A DNA stretch of 64,000 nt from Nocardioides antri (GCF_008373765.1 NZ_VUJW01000009.1:62001-126000), one strand, 5' to 3'. Positions 36,634-46,232 are shown, numbered from the stretch's first letter. Notes: a model not told the origin generated them from the sequence alone. A program made the numbers and translations.

Positions 36634-37494
36634 TCAGACAGGCACGATCGGCGCCACACAGATCGCGAGCATGCCGGGGCCGACGTGGGCCCCGAGCACG
36701 GCGCCGAGCTCGGTGCACCGGACGGCACGCCCGTCGAGCTGCTTCTCGAGCCGGTCGGCGAGGCTGGCGGCCAGCACCTCCGCCCGCTCCTCGCTGGCGA
36801 GGTGGGCGACGGTCACGTCGACCTGCTGGTCCTCGGTGGCCTCCACGGCCAGCTCCTCCAGCCGGCTGATGGCCCGCCCCGAGGTGCGCACCTTCTCCAG
36901 GGTGGTGATGACGCCACCCTCGATCCCGAGCAGCGGCTTGACCGCCAGTGCCCCGCCCAGCATCGCAGCAGCGCCCCCGATCCGGCCACCCCGACGGAGG
37001 TACTCCAGGCTGTCGACGTAGAACACCGAGGTCGCCAACGCTGCCCGGGTCGCCGCAGCATCGGCGGCAGCGGTGCGGCTGCCGCCGGCGGCGAGGACGG
37101 CAGCGGCGGTCTCGACGGCGTACCCGGTGCCCGGCCCGACCAGCCGGGTGTCGACACAGGTCACCGGCACGGGCGCGTGCCGCGCCGCCACCTGTGCCGA
37201 CTCAAACGTCCCGCTCACCTCGCTCGACAGGTGCACCGAGAGGATCTCGGTCGCGCCCTCGTCGGCGAGCCGGCGGTACACGTCGGCGAACACCGCTGGC
37301 GCCGGCCGGGAGGTGCTCACCGACCTCTTCTCCCTCAGCGCCGCGGCGACGCACGCCGGCGACGCCTCCTCCGCGCCCTCGTCGTAGGCCACGTCGTCGA
37401 TCACGACCTGGACCGGCACCACGGCGACCCGGCACTCCGCGGCGACCTCCGGCGGGAGGCTCGCGGTGGAGTCGGTGACGAGCGCGATCGTCAT
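36634..37494 (-). CDS. DegV family fatty-acid-binding protein
   Basis: 286 residues. The DegV fold starts with IALVTDSTASLPPE, and the ligand-site segments VSTSRPAP and ILSVHLSSEVSGTFESAQ, plus RLVGPGTGYAV are all present. DegV/FakB proteins bind single fatty acids and, in Firmicutes, feed the FakA kinase. It is placed between leuS and comEA, as in many actinobacteria. Confidence 0.93.
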   Translation of the reverse strand: MTIALVTDSTASLPPEVAAECRVAVVPVQVVIDDVAYDEGAEEASPACVAAALREKRSVSTSRPAPAVFADVYRRLADEGATEILSVHLSSEVSGTFESAQVAARHAPVPVTCVDTRLVGPGTGYAVETAAAVLAAGGSRTAAADAAATRAALATSVFYVDSLEYLRRGGRIGGAAAMLGGALAVKPLLGIEGGVITTLEKVRTSGRAISRLEELAVEATEDQQVDVTVAHLASEERAEVLAASLADRLEKQLDGRAVRCTELGAVLGAHVGPGMLAICVAPIVPV

Positions 37495-37533
37495 GCGCCG
37501 AGGCTAGGGCATGTCCCGGTGTCCGTCATCGCG

Positions 37534-40032
37534 CTAGACGACGATGTTGACCAGCTTGGGGGCGCGCACGATCACGCGCCGCACCTCGCGCCCGTCGATG
37601 GCGCGGACGACGTCCGCGTCGGCCATCGCGGCCGCCTCGAGGTCGGCGTCCGACACGTCCGGCGCAACCTCGATGCGCGCCTTGACCTTGCCCTGGATCT
37701 GGACGACCGCCGTCACGGACTCCTCGACCAGCAGGGCCTCGTCGACGGCCGGCCACGCGACCTGGGCGACGGACGGCTCGTGGCCCAGTCGCTCCCACAT
37801 GTCCTCGGCGGTGTAGGGCGCGACCAGTGACAGCAGGATCGCCACCGTCTCGGTGGCCTCGCGCACGGCGGGGTCGGCCGGGCCGCAGCCGGAGTCGATC
37901 GCCTTGCGGGTGGCGTTGACCAGCTCCATCACCCGGGCGACGACCACGTTGAACCGGTGGCCCTCCAGCAGCGCGGTGGCGTCGTGGATCGTCCGGTGGG
38001 TCGCCTTGCGCAGCACGGCGTCGCCGGTCGTCGGGTCCGTCCCCGGCTCGGACGTCACGTCGCCCGACAGCCGCCAGGCGCGCTGCAGGAAGCGCACCGA
38101 GCCGGCCGGGCTCACGTCGGCCCAGTCGATGTTGTCCTCGGGCGGGCTTGCGAACACCAGGGTCAGCCGGACGGCGTCGACCCCGTACAGCTCCAGCTGC
38201 TCACCCAGGCTGATGCCGTTGCCCAGCGACTTCGACATCTTCTTGCCCTGGTTGATCACCACGCCCTGGCCCAGCAGGGCCTGGAACGGCTCGGTGAAGT
38301 CCAGCAGGCCCATGTCGTGAAGCACCTTGGTGAAGAAGCGCGCGTACAGCAAGTGCAGCACGGCGTGCTCGACGCCGCCGACGTACTGGTCCACCGGTCC
38401 CCACAGGCGCACCTGCTCGGGGTCGAAGGCCATCTGGTCGTTGCCGGGCGAGCAGAACCGCAGGAAGTACCACGACGAGTCCACGAACGTGTCCATCGTG
38501 TCGCTGTCGCGCTTGGCGGGGCCGCCGCACGTCGGACAGTCGACGTTGACCCACTCCTCGGCGGCTGCCAGCGGCGAGACCCCCTTGGGCTTCAGGTCGG
38601 CGCCCTTCAGGTTGTCGGGGAGTACGACGGGCAGCTGATCCTCGGGCACCGGGACCTCGCCACAGGCGGGGCAGTGGATGATCGGGATCGGCGCGCCCCA
38701 GAACCGCTGGCGCGACAGCAGCCAGTCGCGCAGCCGGTAGTTGACCGCCGCGGTGCCCAGCCCCTTCGCGACCAGCCAGTCGATGATCGTCCGCTTCGCG
38801 TCCGCGACCTCCAGGCCGTTCAGCGAGACCTCGTCGTTGGCGGAGTTGATTGCGGGACCGGCGCCGGCGTAGGCCTCACCGCCCGACTCCTCGAACCCCT
38901 CGGGCGGCTGCACGGTGTAGATGATCGGCAGGTCGTGGGCCTTGGCGAACTCGTAGTCGCGCTGGTCGCCCCCGGGGACGGCCATGATCGCGCCGGTGCC
39001 GTAGTCGGCCAGCACGTAGTCGGCAGCCCACACGGGGATCCGCTCCCCCGTGACCGGGTTGGTGGCGTGCACGCCCAGGAAGACGCCCGTCTTCGGCCGG
39101 TCGGTCGCCATCCGCTCGATCTCGGAGGACTTGCGGACCTCGGCCAGGTAGGCCTCGTAGGCGGGTCGCTGCTCGTCGGTCACCAGCTCGGCGGCCAGGT
39201 GGGCGTCGGCCGCCACCACCATGAACGTCGCACCGAACAGAGTGTCCGGACGGGTGGTGTAGACCGTGACCGGCTCGTCGCGACCCTCGACGGCGAACGC
39301 GACGTGCGCGCCCTCGGAGCGCCCGATCCAGTTCCGCTGCGAGTGCACGACCCGGTCCGGCCAGCGCTCCTCCAACGGCTCCAGGTCGCGCAGCAGCCGC
39401 TCGGCGTACTCCGTGATCTTGAAGTACCACTGGGTCAGCTCGCGCTTGGTGACCTCGGCGCCGCAGCGCTCGCAGCGGCCGTCGACGACCTGTTCGTTGG
39501 CCAGCACGGTCTGGTCCTGGGGGCACCAGTTCACCGGGCTCAGCTTGCGGTAGGCCAGACCGCGCTCGCGGAACTTCAGGAACAGCCACTGGGTCCAGTG
39601 GTAGTACTCCGGGTCGGACGTGTGCAGCCGGCGCGACCAGTCGAACGCCGTCGCGTAGCGCTTGAACGACTCGTACTGGGTCTCGATGTTGGCGTAGGTG
39701 AACGTCGCCGGGTGCTCGTCCTGCTTGATCGCGGCGTTCTCGGCGTTGAGGCCGAAGGAGTCCCAGCCCATCGGGTTCAGGACCTCGTAGCCCTGCATCC
39801 GGCGGTAGCGCGCGATCACGTCGTGCAGCGCCATCACCTCGGCGTGACCCATGTGCAGGTCACCGCTCGGGTAGGGGAACATCGTCAGCGCGTAGTACTT
39901 GGGCCGCTCCCCCGACCGGACGACCTCGTCGTCGGCGCGGAAGGGGTCGAGGTCCTCCCAGACCGGCAGCCACTTCGACTCGACGGCCTGGACGTCGTAC
40001 GACGACGCCTCGGAGTGCTCTTGCTCGCTCAT
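37534..40032 (-). CDS. leuS: Leucyl-tRNA synthetase
   Basis: 832 residues from ATG 40032, after GAGAGAACC. Class I motifs: [14 protein letters not shown] near 53-66 (HIGH-type) and [10 protein letters not shown] near 605; the editing CP1 insert carries [13 protein letters not shown] and the zinc-like [10 protein letters not shown]. Size is that of bacterial LeuRS. It charges tRNA-Leu. The leader upstream contains a short leucine-rich frame followed by a hairpin and a U-tract terminator, suggesting transcription attenuation. Confidence 0.96.
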   Translation of the reverse strand: MSEQEHSEASSYDVQAVESKWLPVWEDLDPFRADDEVVRSGERPKYYALTMFPYPSGDLHMGHAEVMALHDVIARYRRMQGYEVLNPMGWDSFGLNAENAAIKQDEHPATFTYANIETQYESFKRYATAFDWSRRLHTSDPEYYHWTQWLFLKFRERGLAYRKLSPVNWCPQDQTVLANEQVVDGRCERCGAEVTKRELTQWYFKITEYAERLLRDLEPLEERWPDRVVHSQRNWIGRSEGAHVAFAVEGRDEPVTVYTTRPDTLFGATFMVVAADAHLAAELVTDEQRPAYEAYLAEVRKSSEIERMATDRPKTGVFLGVHATNPVTGERIPVWAADYVLADYGTGAIMAVPGGDQRDYEFAKAHDLPIIYTVQPPEGFEESGGEAYAGAGPAINSANDEVSLNGLEVADAKRTIIDWLVAKGLGTAAVNYRLRDWLLSRQRFWGAPIPIIHCPACGEVPVPEDQLPVVLPDNLKGADLKPKGVSPLAAAEEWVNVDCPTCGGPAKRDSDTMDTFVDSSWYFLRFCSPGNDQMAFDPEQVRLWGPVDQYVGGVEHAVLHLLYARFFTKVLHDMGLLDFTEPFQALLGQGVVINQGKKMSKSLGNGISLGEQLELYGVDAVRLTLVFASPPEDNIDWADVSPAGSVRFLQRAWRLSGDVTSEPGTDPTTGDAVLRKATHRTIHDATALLEGHRFNVVVARVMELVNATRKAIDSGCGPADPAVREATETVAILLSLVAPYTAEDMWERLGHEPSVAQVAWPAVDEALLVEESVTAVVQIQGKVKARIEVAPDVSDADLEAAAMADADVVRAIDGREVRRVIVRAPKLVNIVV

Positions 40033-40093
40033 GGTTCTCTCTCGGTGCTCGTGGGTGGGTGACCTGCCCCGGTGACGCTCCAGACACAAGAAA

Positions 40094-40114
40094 GCCCCTC
40101 ACACAGGGAGGGGC
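40094..40114 (-). terminator. Intrinsic terminator in the leuS leader (attenuator)
   Basis: Minus strand: GCCCCTC, loop CCTGTGT, GAGGGGC, followed by TTTCTT. It is 62 nt before the leuS start and within the leader, so it must be read through for leuS expression. Confidence 0.75.
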
Positions 40115-40115
40115 G

Positions 40116-40148
40116 GCCGCGTCGACCCGTCTGGATCGTCGACGCGGC
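40116..40148 (-). promoter_or_regulatory. leuS leader hairpin next to the leader peptide stop
   Basis: Perfect 11-bp stem GCCGCGTCGAC/GTCGACGCGGC with an 11-nt loop. Its 5' arm begins at the stop codon of the leader peptide, so a ribosome stalled on the leucine codons would prevent it forming. It is immediately followed by the terminator hairpin. Confidence 0.7.
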
Positions 40149-40174
40149 TAGCTAAGAAGCAGGTTCTTCCGCAC
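40148..40174 (-). CDS. Putative leuS leader peptide (MRKNLLLS)
   Basis: Eight codons, GTG CGG AAG AAC CTG CTT CTT AGC TAG, with three consecutive leucine codons. A TAGCAT box (40177-40185 region on this strand) six nucleotides upstream could serve as -10 so that transcription begins at or next to the GTG; the peptide would then be leaderless, as often in actinobacteria. It would couple leucyl-tRNA supply to leuS transcription. Too short for protein evidence; the support is position, codons and downstream hairpins. Confidence 0.6.
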   Translation of the reverse strand: MRKNLLLS

Positions 40175-40265
40175 GAGGCCATGCTACCGCGCCCCGCCGG
40201 GGCACGGCGACCGCACATGGCAGTGGGGCCGACCGGCGCACCGGACGGCCCCACGGGTGGTCGGC

Positions 40266-42374
40266 TCAGGCCTTCCGGAACGCGACGCAGACCGACGGGC
40301 GCGGGAAGTCGTCGGTGTGCGGCCAGGTGCTGGCGGGCTCCGCGAACGTCGCACCGTCGATCTCGCCCGGGTGCTGCGGTGCGAAGAACAGCGACCGGTC
40401 GTCGTCGGTGACCAGCGGGCCGCAGCACTCGGCGCCCTTGGGCACGGTGAGGAACTGCTGGACGCGCCCACGCTCGGGACCGGAGGTGGGCACCCGGAAC
40501 AGGCCGTCGTTGTGGCCGAGCCCGGCCGCCGCCCCGTCGGTCGAGATCCACAGGTTCCCGGATGAGTCCCAGGCGAGGTTGTCGGGACAGCTGATCCGGC
40601 TGACCTTGCTCTTGTCGAAGCCTGCGAAATAGGTCTCCGGGGACTCCGGGTCACCACAGATCAGGAACAGGTCCCAGGTGAACGTCGACCTGGTGTGGTC
40701 GCCGTCGTCAGGGGTCATCTCGAGGACGTAGCCGTTGCGGTTGCCGCTCTTCATCTCGAGCGGCGCTCCCGGACTCGTGCGGGTGCCGCACGACGTGACC
40801 GGGTTCGCCTCGTCAGCCGGAAAGGTCGAACCCCGCTGGGAGTTGTTGGTCAGAGCGGCGTACACCTTGCCGTTGACCAGGTTGACCTCGACGTCCTCGG
40901 GGCGGTCCATCTGGGTCGGTCCGACCTTGTCCGCTGCGAGGCGGGTGAAGGTGAGGACCTCCTCCACCGTCATGCCCGGCACGAACGACTCCCTGTCGCT
41001 GCAGAGCTTGATCCACTTCCCGGTGCCGTCCGACACCCCATCCTCGAGGCCGTCGCCGGTGAACTTGGCGACGTAGAGCGTCCCCGCCTCGAGAAGCCGT
41101 TTGTTGTGGTTGCGGGCCCGCGCGGTCTTGCGGGGGTCGTACCTCTCCTCCGACACGAACTTGTAGATGTAGTCTCCGCGCTCGTCGTCGCCGGAGTAGA
41201 CGACAGCCCGGCCGTTGTCCGCGATCACCACGTTCGCGCCCTCGTGCTTGAACCGACCGAGCATGGTGTGCTTCCGCGGCTGGGACTTGGGACGCAAGGG
41301 GTCGACCTCGACGATCCACCCGAAGCGGTGCGGCTCGTTGGGCTCCTTCTCGAGGTCGAACCGGTCGTCGACGTCGTGCCAATTCCGGGGGTCGGAACTG
41401 TTGCTCCGGATCCCGTAGCGGGCATAGGAGTCCTTCGCGCCACCGAAGGTCGGGCCGGTCGGCACCGTGCCTTCGGTGTTGAAGTACTGGTTGAAGTTCT
41501 CCTCGCCCGACAGGACGGTTCCCCACGGCGTCGTGCCGCCGGCGCAGTTGTTGAGCGTGCCCTTGACGACGCTGCCGGTGGGGTCGTCGGAGGTCTTCAG
41601 CCAGTCGCTGCCGGCCGCCGGGCCGGTCATCTTGAACCGCGTCTCGACCGTGATCCGACGGTTCTTCGGCGCCTTGGTGAGATCCTTCACCCGGCGCCAG
41701 GATCCCGGCACCTTGCCGCGCTTGATCGTCACCACCGAGATGCCGTGGGTGTACATGCCGAGCCGCGCGAGGTCCCGCTGGCTGTAGTGACCCTGCGGGT
41801 ACATCAGCCCGATGTCGTCGTACTCGTGGTTGACGACCATCACGGCCCGGTCCTTGCCGATCGGGACGACGCCGACGTAGTCGTTGTTGTAGCCGAACTG
41901 CTTCTTCACCGCCGCGACTGTGAGGTTGCGGACGTCGAAGTCGGGCGCGCCGGGGAGCACCGGGTCGCCCCACCGGATGATCACGTCATGGTCGAACTGG
42001 TCGGGCAGGACGACCGCGTCACGGCGGTTGGGTGCGACGGACCTGAACCTGGCATTGGCCAGCGTCGTGGGACCGGGGGCGCCGGCGGCGGGCGCGGCGG
42101 CAGCGGGGGCGGCGCCCGCCATCAGGCCGCTGGCGCCCACCACCAGCGCGCCGGTCCCGAGGGCGGATCCTCGGAGCACCGCGCGACGACCGACGGCGGA
42201 CTGGATGACGTCGCGGATCGTCTCGCCGTCATTCGGGTTGGGAACCTCGTGGTCGCAGGCGTTGCCGCACTTGAACAGGCAGGTCAGGTAGGACCGCGAG
42301 CCGTGCCGGTTCCCCTCCCGGACGACCGGGGCGAGGGGCAGCAGCGGGCGGTGCTCGGTGCGCGTCACAGTCAT
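40266..42374 (-). CDS. phoX: Tat-secreted PhoX family alkaline phosphatase (DUF839)
   Basis: 702 residues. A long N-terminal extension is followed by a twin-arginine signal (VGRRAVLRGSALG with the arginine pair at 63-64) and an Ala-rich h-region to about residue 95. The DUF839 beta-propeller then holds the usual PhoX features (NHEYDDIGLMYP, GTLNNCAGGTTPWGT, DRPEDVEVN, SCPDNLAWDSSGNLWIS). PhoX enzymes are calcium- and iron-dependent phosphomonoesterases acting outside the membrane. A PHO box just upstream indicates phosphate-starvation control. Confidence 0.92.
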   Translation of the reverse strand: MTVTRTEHRPLLPLAPVVREGNRHGSRSYLTCLFKCGNACDHEVPNPNDGETIRDVIQSAVGRRAVLRGSALGTGALVVGASGLMAGAAPAAAAPAAGAPGPTTLANARFRSVAPNRRDAVVLPDQFDHDVIIRWGDPVLPGAPDFDVRNLTVAAVKKQFGYNNDYVGVVPIGKDRAVMVVNHEYDDIGLMYPQGHYSQRDLARLGMYTHGISVVTIKRGKVPGSWRRVKDLTKAPKNRRITVETRFKMTGPAAGSDWLKTSDDPTGSVVKGTLNNCAGGTTPWGTVLSGEENFNQYFNTEGTVPTGPTFGGAKDSYARYGIRSNSSDPRNWHDVDDRFDLEKEPNEPHRFGWIVEVDPLRPKSQPRKHTMLGRFKHEGANVVIADNGRAVVYSGDDERGDYIYKFVSEERYDPRKTARARNHNKRLLEAGTLYVAKFTGDGLEDGVSDGTGKWIKLCSDRESFVPGMTVEEVLTFTRLAADKVGPTQMDRPEDVEVNLVNGKVYAALTNNSQRGSTFPADEANPVTSCGTRTSPGAPLEMKSGNRNGYVLEMTPDDGDHTRSTFTWDLFLICGDPESPETYFAGFDKSKVSRISCPDNLAWDSSGNLWISTDGAAAGLGHNDGLFRVPTSGPERGRVQQFLTVPKGAECCGPLVTDDDRSLFFAPQHPGEIDGATFAEPASTWPHTDDFPRPSVCVAFRKA

Positions 42375-42392
42375 GAGGCGGAGCCAACCGCC

Positions 42393-42436
42393 GACCGCTG
42401 AACCGGTGCCGGTCCGGTGGTGACCGGACTATGAAC
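42393..42436 (-). promoter_or_regulatory. PHO box (PhoP binding repeats) upstream of phoX
   Basis: On the minus strand four 11-nt units follow directly: GTTCATAGTCC, GGTCACCACCG, GACCGGCACCG, GTTCAGCGGTC. Units 1, 2 and 4 start with G(T/G)TCA, the conserved part of the actinobacterial PhoP direct repeat (consensus GTTCACCCGGC). A further GTTCAGCAGTC lies at 42444-42454. The box ends 19 nt before the phoX start codon. Confidence 0.8.
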
Positions 42437-42486
42437 CTTAGGAGACTGCTGAACAACTGGGCCTACTGCGCGACGCCAGCACCCTC

Positions 42487-44082
42487 CTAGGAGAAGTCGG
42501 CCGCGGTCTTGCCCTTGAGGTCCTTGCGCAGGATCTTCCCGGACGCGGACTTCGGGATGGCGGGGATGAAATCGACGACGCGGACCTTCTTGTGCGGCGC
42601 GACCTTCTCGCCGACGTACGCGATGACGTCCTCGGCGGTGAGCGACGCGCCCTGCTGGAGCACGACGAAGGCGTGCGGGACCTCGCCGGCGTCGTCGTCG
42701 GGATGGGGCACGACGGCGGCGTCGGCGATGTCCGGGTGGGTCAGCAGCACGGCCTCGAGCTCGGCGGGCGGGACCTGGTAGCCCTTGTACTTGATGAGCT
42801 CCTTGAGGCGGTCGACGACGTAGACCTCGCCCTCGGGGCCCACCTCGACGATGTCGCCGGTGTGGAGGTAGCCGTCGGCGTCGATGGTCTCCTGCGTCGC
42901 CTCCTCGTTGCCGAGGTAGCCGACCATGACGCCCGGCCCGCGGACCCACAGCTCGCCGGGAGCGGTGCGCCCGCCGGGGACGGCCTCGATCTCCTCGCCC
43001 GTCGCGGTGTCGACGACCTTGAACTCCACGTTGGCCACCGCCAGCCCCACCGAGCCGATCGAGATGTCCTCGCGGTCGAGCGGCAGGGCGTGCGAGACGG
43101 GGCTGAGCTCGGTCATGCCGTAGCCCTGCTGCATCCCGCAGCCGAGGCGCTTCTTGACCGCCTGGCCGAGCGCCTCGTCGAGCGGGGCCGCGCCGCTGAG
43201 GACGGCCCGCACGCTGGAGGTGTCGATGTCGTCGACGGCGGGGTGCTTGGCGAGCGCCACCGCCATCGGGGGCGCGATGTAGAGGAAGGTGATCCGCTGC
43301 TCGTGGATCAGCCGGAGGAACTGGTCGAGGTCGAACTTCGGCATCGTGACCAGCTTGGCCCGCACCTTGAGGGTGATGCTCATGATCACGTTCATGCCGT
43401 AGATGTGGAAGAACGGCAGCACCGCGAGCACCACGTCGTCGGAACGCTCGGGGATCGCCGACATCGACTGCAGGACGTTGGCGACCAGGTTGCGGTGGGT
43501 GAGCATGACGCCCTTGGCCTTGCCCGTCGTGCCCGAGGAGTAGGGCAGCACGGCGAGGTGGGTCGCCGGGTCGATCGAGACGTCCGGCGGGGCCGCGCCC
43601 TCGGACAGCAGGTCCATCAGCGACTCGTGTCCCTCGGCACCGTCGAGGACGACGACGTTCTCCGGCGGCAGGTCCACCTCCGCACAACCGGCCAGTGCGC
43701 CGGGGAGGAGCAGCGACACGGTCACGTAGCGGACCGCGCCGGAGTCGCGCAGCTGGTTGGCGATCTCCGGGGGCGTGTAGAGCGAGTTGATCGTCGTGGC
43801 GGTCGCCCCTGCGCGCAGGATGCCGTGGAACGCGATGACGAACGCTGCGGTGTTCGGCACGTGCAGGGCGACGACGTCGCCCGGCTTGATGCCACGGGCG
43901 GCCAGCGCGCCGGCGAACGCGTCGATGCGGGCGCGCAGGTCGCCGTACGTCGTCTCGGAGCCGGTCGCGGAGTCGAAGACCGCCACCCGTCCGGACTCTT
44001 CCTCGGTCAGGTCGCCGAAGAGGAAGTCGTAGACGGTGACGTCGGGGATCTCGACATCGGGGAAGGGGCTCTTGAACGGCAC
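42487..44082 (-). CDS. AMP-dependent acyl-CoA ligase (4-coumarate:CoA ligase-like)
   Basis: 531 residues from GTG 44082, chosen because GAGAGGA lies about 7 nt upstream; an ATG 33 nt earlier would add a short tail. The P-loop VLPYSSGTTGKAKG, the GYGMTELSPVSH motif and C-terminal GYLHTGDIVEVG with PPAELEAVLLTHP and the catalytic lysine in SASGKILRKDLKG all match the 4CL/FadD family. It adenylates a carboxylic acid and forms the CoA thioester; substrate unknown. Confidence 0.93.
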   Translation of the reverse strand: MPFKSPFPDVEIPDVTVYDFLFGDLTEEESGRVAVFDSATGSETTYGDLRARIDAFAGALAARGIKPGDVVALHVPNTAAFVIAFHGILRAGATATTINSLYTPPEIANQLRDSGAVRYVTVSLLLPGALAGCAEVDLPPENVVVLDGAEGHESLMDLLSEGAAPPDVSIDPATHLAVLPYSSGTTGKAKGVMLTHRNLVANVLQSMSAIPERSDDVVLAVLPFFHIYGMNVIMSITLKVRAKLVTMPKFDLDQFLRLIHEQRITFLYIAPPMAVALAKHPAVDDIDTSSVRAVLSGAAPLDEALGQAVKKRLGCGMQQGYGMTELSPVSHALPLDREDISIGSVGLAVANVEFKVVDTATGEEIEAVPGGRTAPGELWVRGPGVMVGYLGNEEATQETIDADGYLHTGDIVEVGPEGEVYVVDRLKELIKYKGYQVPPAELEAVLLTHPDIADAAVVPHPDDDAGEVPHAFVVLQQGASLTAEDVIAYVGEKVAPHKKVRVVDFIPAIPKSASGKILRKDLKGKTAADFS

Positions 44083-44243
44083 GGCGGTGTCCTCTCGGTG
44101 GTGCGCTGCGATCATCCGAACCGTAGCGCCGACTAGTCCCAACGGGTGAGGGTCTCGACGACGAGTGGACAGAAAGCACCGACCTGGTGAGGTTCCGTGG
44201 CGATACGGCGTTGCGGGGGCGATCCTGTCGGCAGAGTTTGAGC

Positions 44244-44921
44244 GTGTCCGCCAAACCCCCGATCCGCGTCTACCTCCTCGAGGGACGCGATCTCGTGCGT
44301 CGAGGGATCCTCAGCCTGCTCGCGGACGAGGCGGACATCGAGGTCACCGGCCACTCCGGGCTGGCGGTCACGGCGCTCGTCGAGCTGCTCGTCCTGCGGC
44401 CCGACGTGGCCGTCCTCGACGCGCACCCACCCGACGGCGACGGTGTCGACCTGTGCCGTGAGGTGCGCGCCATCACGCCGGGCATGAAGGCGATGATCCT
44501 CACCGACCGCAAGGACGAGGAGGCGATCTCGGCCGCGATCCTCGCGGGCGCCTCCGGCTACGTCCACAAGGAGATCGAGGGCGGCTCGCTCGTCAGCGCC
44601 ATCCGGCTGGTCGCCAGCGGTCACTCGCTCATCGACCGCTCCGCCGCCGCGCGCGTCATGGAGCAGGTGGCGTTCCACCGGCGTGCGTCCCAGGTGGTCG
44701 CCGACCTCACCCCGCAGCAGACCAGGATCCTGTCCCTGATCGCGGACGGTCTGACCAACCGGGAGATCGCCGAGCGGCTGTTCCTCGCCGAGAAGACGGT
44801 GAAGAACCACGTGACGGCACTCCTCAGCCGGCTCGGGGTCGCCCACCGGACGCAGGCGGCGCTGCTCGCGCAGCGACTGCGCGGCGATCAGCCGGCGTCG
44901 GGCTCGACCGTCCTCTCCTGA
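44244..44921 (+). CDS. NarL/LuxR-family response regulator, DosR-like
   Basis: 225 residues from GTG 44244. The receiver domain has the phosphoacceptor Asp59 in RPDVAVLDAHPPDGDG and the conserved Lys109 in GASGYVHKEI. The LuxR-type HTH follows (ISLIADGLTNREIAERLFLAEKTVKNHVTALL in two parts near 160-195). Both halves resemble mycobacterial DosR (hypoxia/NO response) in order and local motifs. No sensor kinase is adjacent in the window. Confidence 0.9.
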   Translation: MSAKPPIRVYLLEGRDLVRRGILSLLADEADIEVTGHSGLAVTALVELLVLRPDVAVLDAHPPDGDGVDLCREVRAITPGMKAMILTDRKDEEAISAAILAGASGYVHKEIEGGSLVSAIRLVASGHSLIDRSAAARVMEQVAFHRRASQVVADLTPQQTRILSLIADGLTNREIAERLFLAEKTVKNHVTALLSRLGVAHRTQAALLAQRLRGDQPASGSTVLS

Positions 44922-45490
44922 ACTGCCGCCTCGAGAGCAGGCGCCAGCAACATCGCGAGCCCCGCCGCGACGTCCTCGTCGGTCTCGGGCGGCATGGCGA
45001 CGTAGCTGATGCAGAGCCGGGCGATCGTCCGGGCGAACGCCCGGCCCGCGACGGGGTCGACGACCGGCCACACCTGCCCCACGGCCTCGGCCAGTCGGCC
45101 GGCGATGTGCTCCAGGAGCGGTCCGCTGTCCGTCGTCACCAGCCGCATGAGGTCCTCGTGCGCCTCGCCCTCCTGGACCCGTCGGATCAGCGGGTCGCGC
45201 ATCGTCGCGTCGAGGAACATCCGGAGGGCCGACTCGAGCGCGGCGCGCGGGCTGTCGGCGTGCGCGGCCAGGTCGGCGGCGATCAGGTCGCACATCGTGT
45301 CCGCGACCTCGTAGGCGTAGGCCTCCGCCAGGCCGAACCGGGAGCCGAAGTCGTTGTAGATCGTCTGCCGGCTGACCCCGGCCTGCTTCGCGACGGTCTC
45401 GAGCCTGACCTTGCGCCAGGGCGTCTCCGTGAGGATCTCGCGCAACGCAGCGAAGACCGCGACACGGGGCGGCACACCGGAGCGGGGCAT
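44888..45490 (-). CDS. TetR family transcriptional regulator
   Basis: 200 residues from ATG 45490 (MPRSGVPPRVAVFAALREIL). The HTH is RLETVAKQAGVSRQTIYNDFG near 30-50, then the all-helical ligand domain. The last 34 nt overlap the 3' end of the DosR-like gene in antisense. Its stop-to-start relation with the aquaporin gene (11 nt downstream of aquaporin's stop) suggests one minus-strand unit in which aquaporin is upstream. Confidence 0.88.
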   Translation of the reverse strand: MPRSGVPPRVAVFAALREILTETPWRKVRLETVAKQAGVSRQTIYNDFGSRFGLAEAYAYEVADTMCDLIAADLAAHADSPRAALESALRMFLDATMRDPLIRRVQEGEAHEDLMRLVTTDSGPLLEHIAGRLAEAVGQVWPVVDPVAGRAFARTIARLCISYVAMPPETDEDVAAGLAMLLAPALEAAVQERTVEPDAG

Positions 45491-45500
45491 GTGCGGAAGG

Positions 45501-46232
45501 CTAGTGGTCCGGGTGCGGCAGCACGACGTCGTCGGCGCGGGTGCCCGCATCCGGGTAGAGCACGAGGGTGACGGCGACGCCCACGGCGAGGCCGACGACC
45601 TGCAGCGCCACGAACGCCGGCACCGAGCTCGGCTCGATGCCGGCGAAGGTGTCGGAGAACATCCGGCCGACCGTGACGGCGGGGTTGGCGAACGAGGTGG
45701 AGCTCGCGAACCAGTACGCCGCGCCGATGTAGGCACCCACCGCAGGCGCCGCGAAGGCACCGCGGTCGCTGCGCACCAGCGCGAAGATCAGGGCCACCAG
45801 GCCAGCGGTCGCGACCGCCTCGGCCACCAGGTGACCCGACGAGACCCGGTCCTTGGTCGACATCTCGGTGCTGACCTCGAACATCACGTTGGCCAGGACG
45901 CACCCGCCGACCGCGCCGACGACCTGCGCCGCCGTGTAGGCGCCGACCTCGCGGAGCATGAGCCCGGATCCGGTACGGCGCCCGAGGAACCAGTCCGCGA
46001 GCGACACCACCGGGTTGAAGTGCGCGCCCGACACCGGGCCGAAGAGCAGGATCAGCACGGTCAGCCCGAGCACCGTGGCTGTGGAGTTCTCGAGCAGCTG
46101 GAGGCCGACGTCGGACGGCGAGAGCCGCTCCGCCGCGATGCCGGAGCCCACCACGACGGCGACGAGCAGCCCGGTGCCGAGGAGCTCGGCGAGCAGGCGG
46201 CGGGCGAGGGGGGCGGTGTGCACGGCGGACAT
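45501..46232 (-). CDS. MIP family aquaporin/glyceroporin, arsenite-channel candidate
   Basis: 243 residues. Six membrane helices and the two half-helix motifs, NPV at 73-75 (AHFNPVVSL) instead of NPA, and NPA at 183-185 (FANPAVTVGR), with the arginine 190 after the second. In bacterial arsenic modules such channels (AqpS) export arsenite produced by arsenate reduction. Divergence from arsC across a 49-nt gap supports this. The start was taken at ATG 46232; a longer frame would overlap arsC. Confidence 0.9.
   Translation of the reverse strand: MSAVHTAPLARRLLAELLGTGLLVAVVVGSGIAAERLSPSDVGLQLLENSTATVLGLTVLILLFGPVSGAHFNPVVSLADWFLGRRTGSGLMLREVGAYTAAQVVGAVGGCVLANVMFEVSTEMSTKDRVSSGHLVAEAVATAGLVALIFALVRSDRGAFAAPAVGAYIGAAYWFASSTSFANPAVTVGRMFSDTFAGIEPSSVPAFVALQVVGLAVGVAVTLVLYPDAGTRADDVVLPHPDH

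Noticed and set aside
44100-44160. Possible DosR box near the divergent DosR-like/acyl-CoA ligase genes (GGGACTAGTC on the minus strand at about 44130)
   Set aside because: The consensus GGGACTWWAGTCCC needs a two-base spacer and full second half-site; here the halves abut and the second is degenerate.
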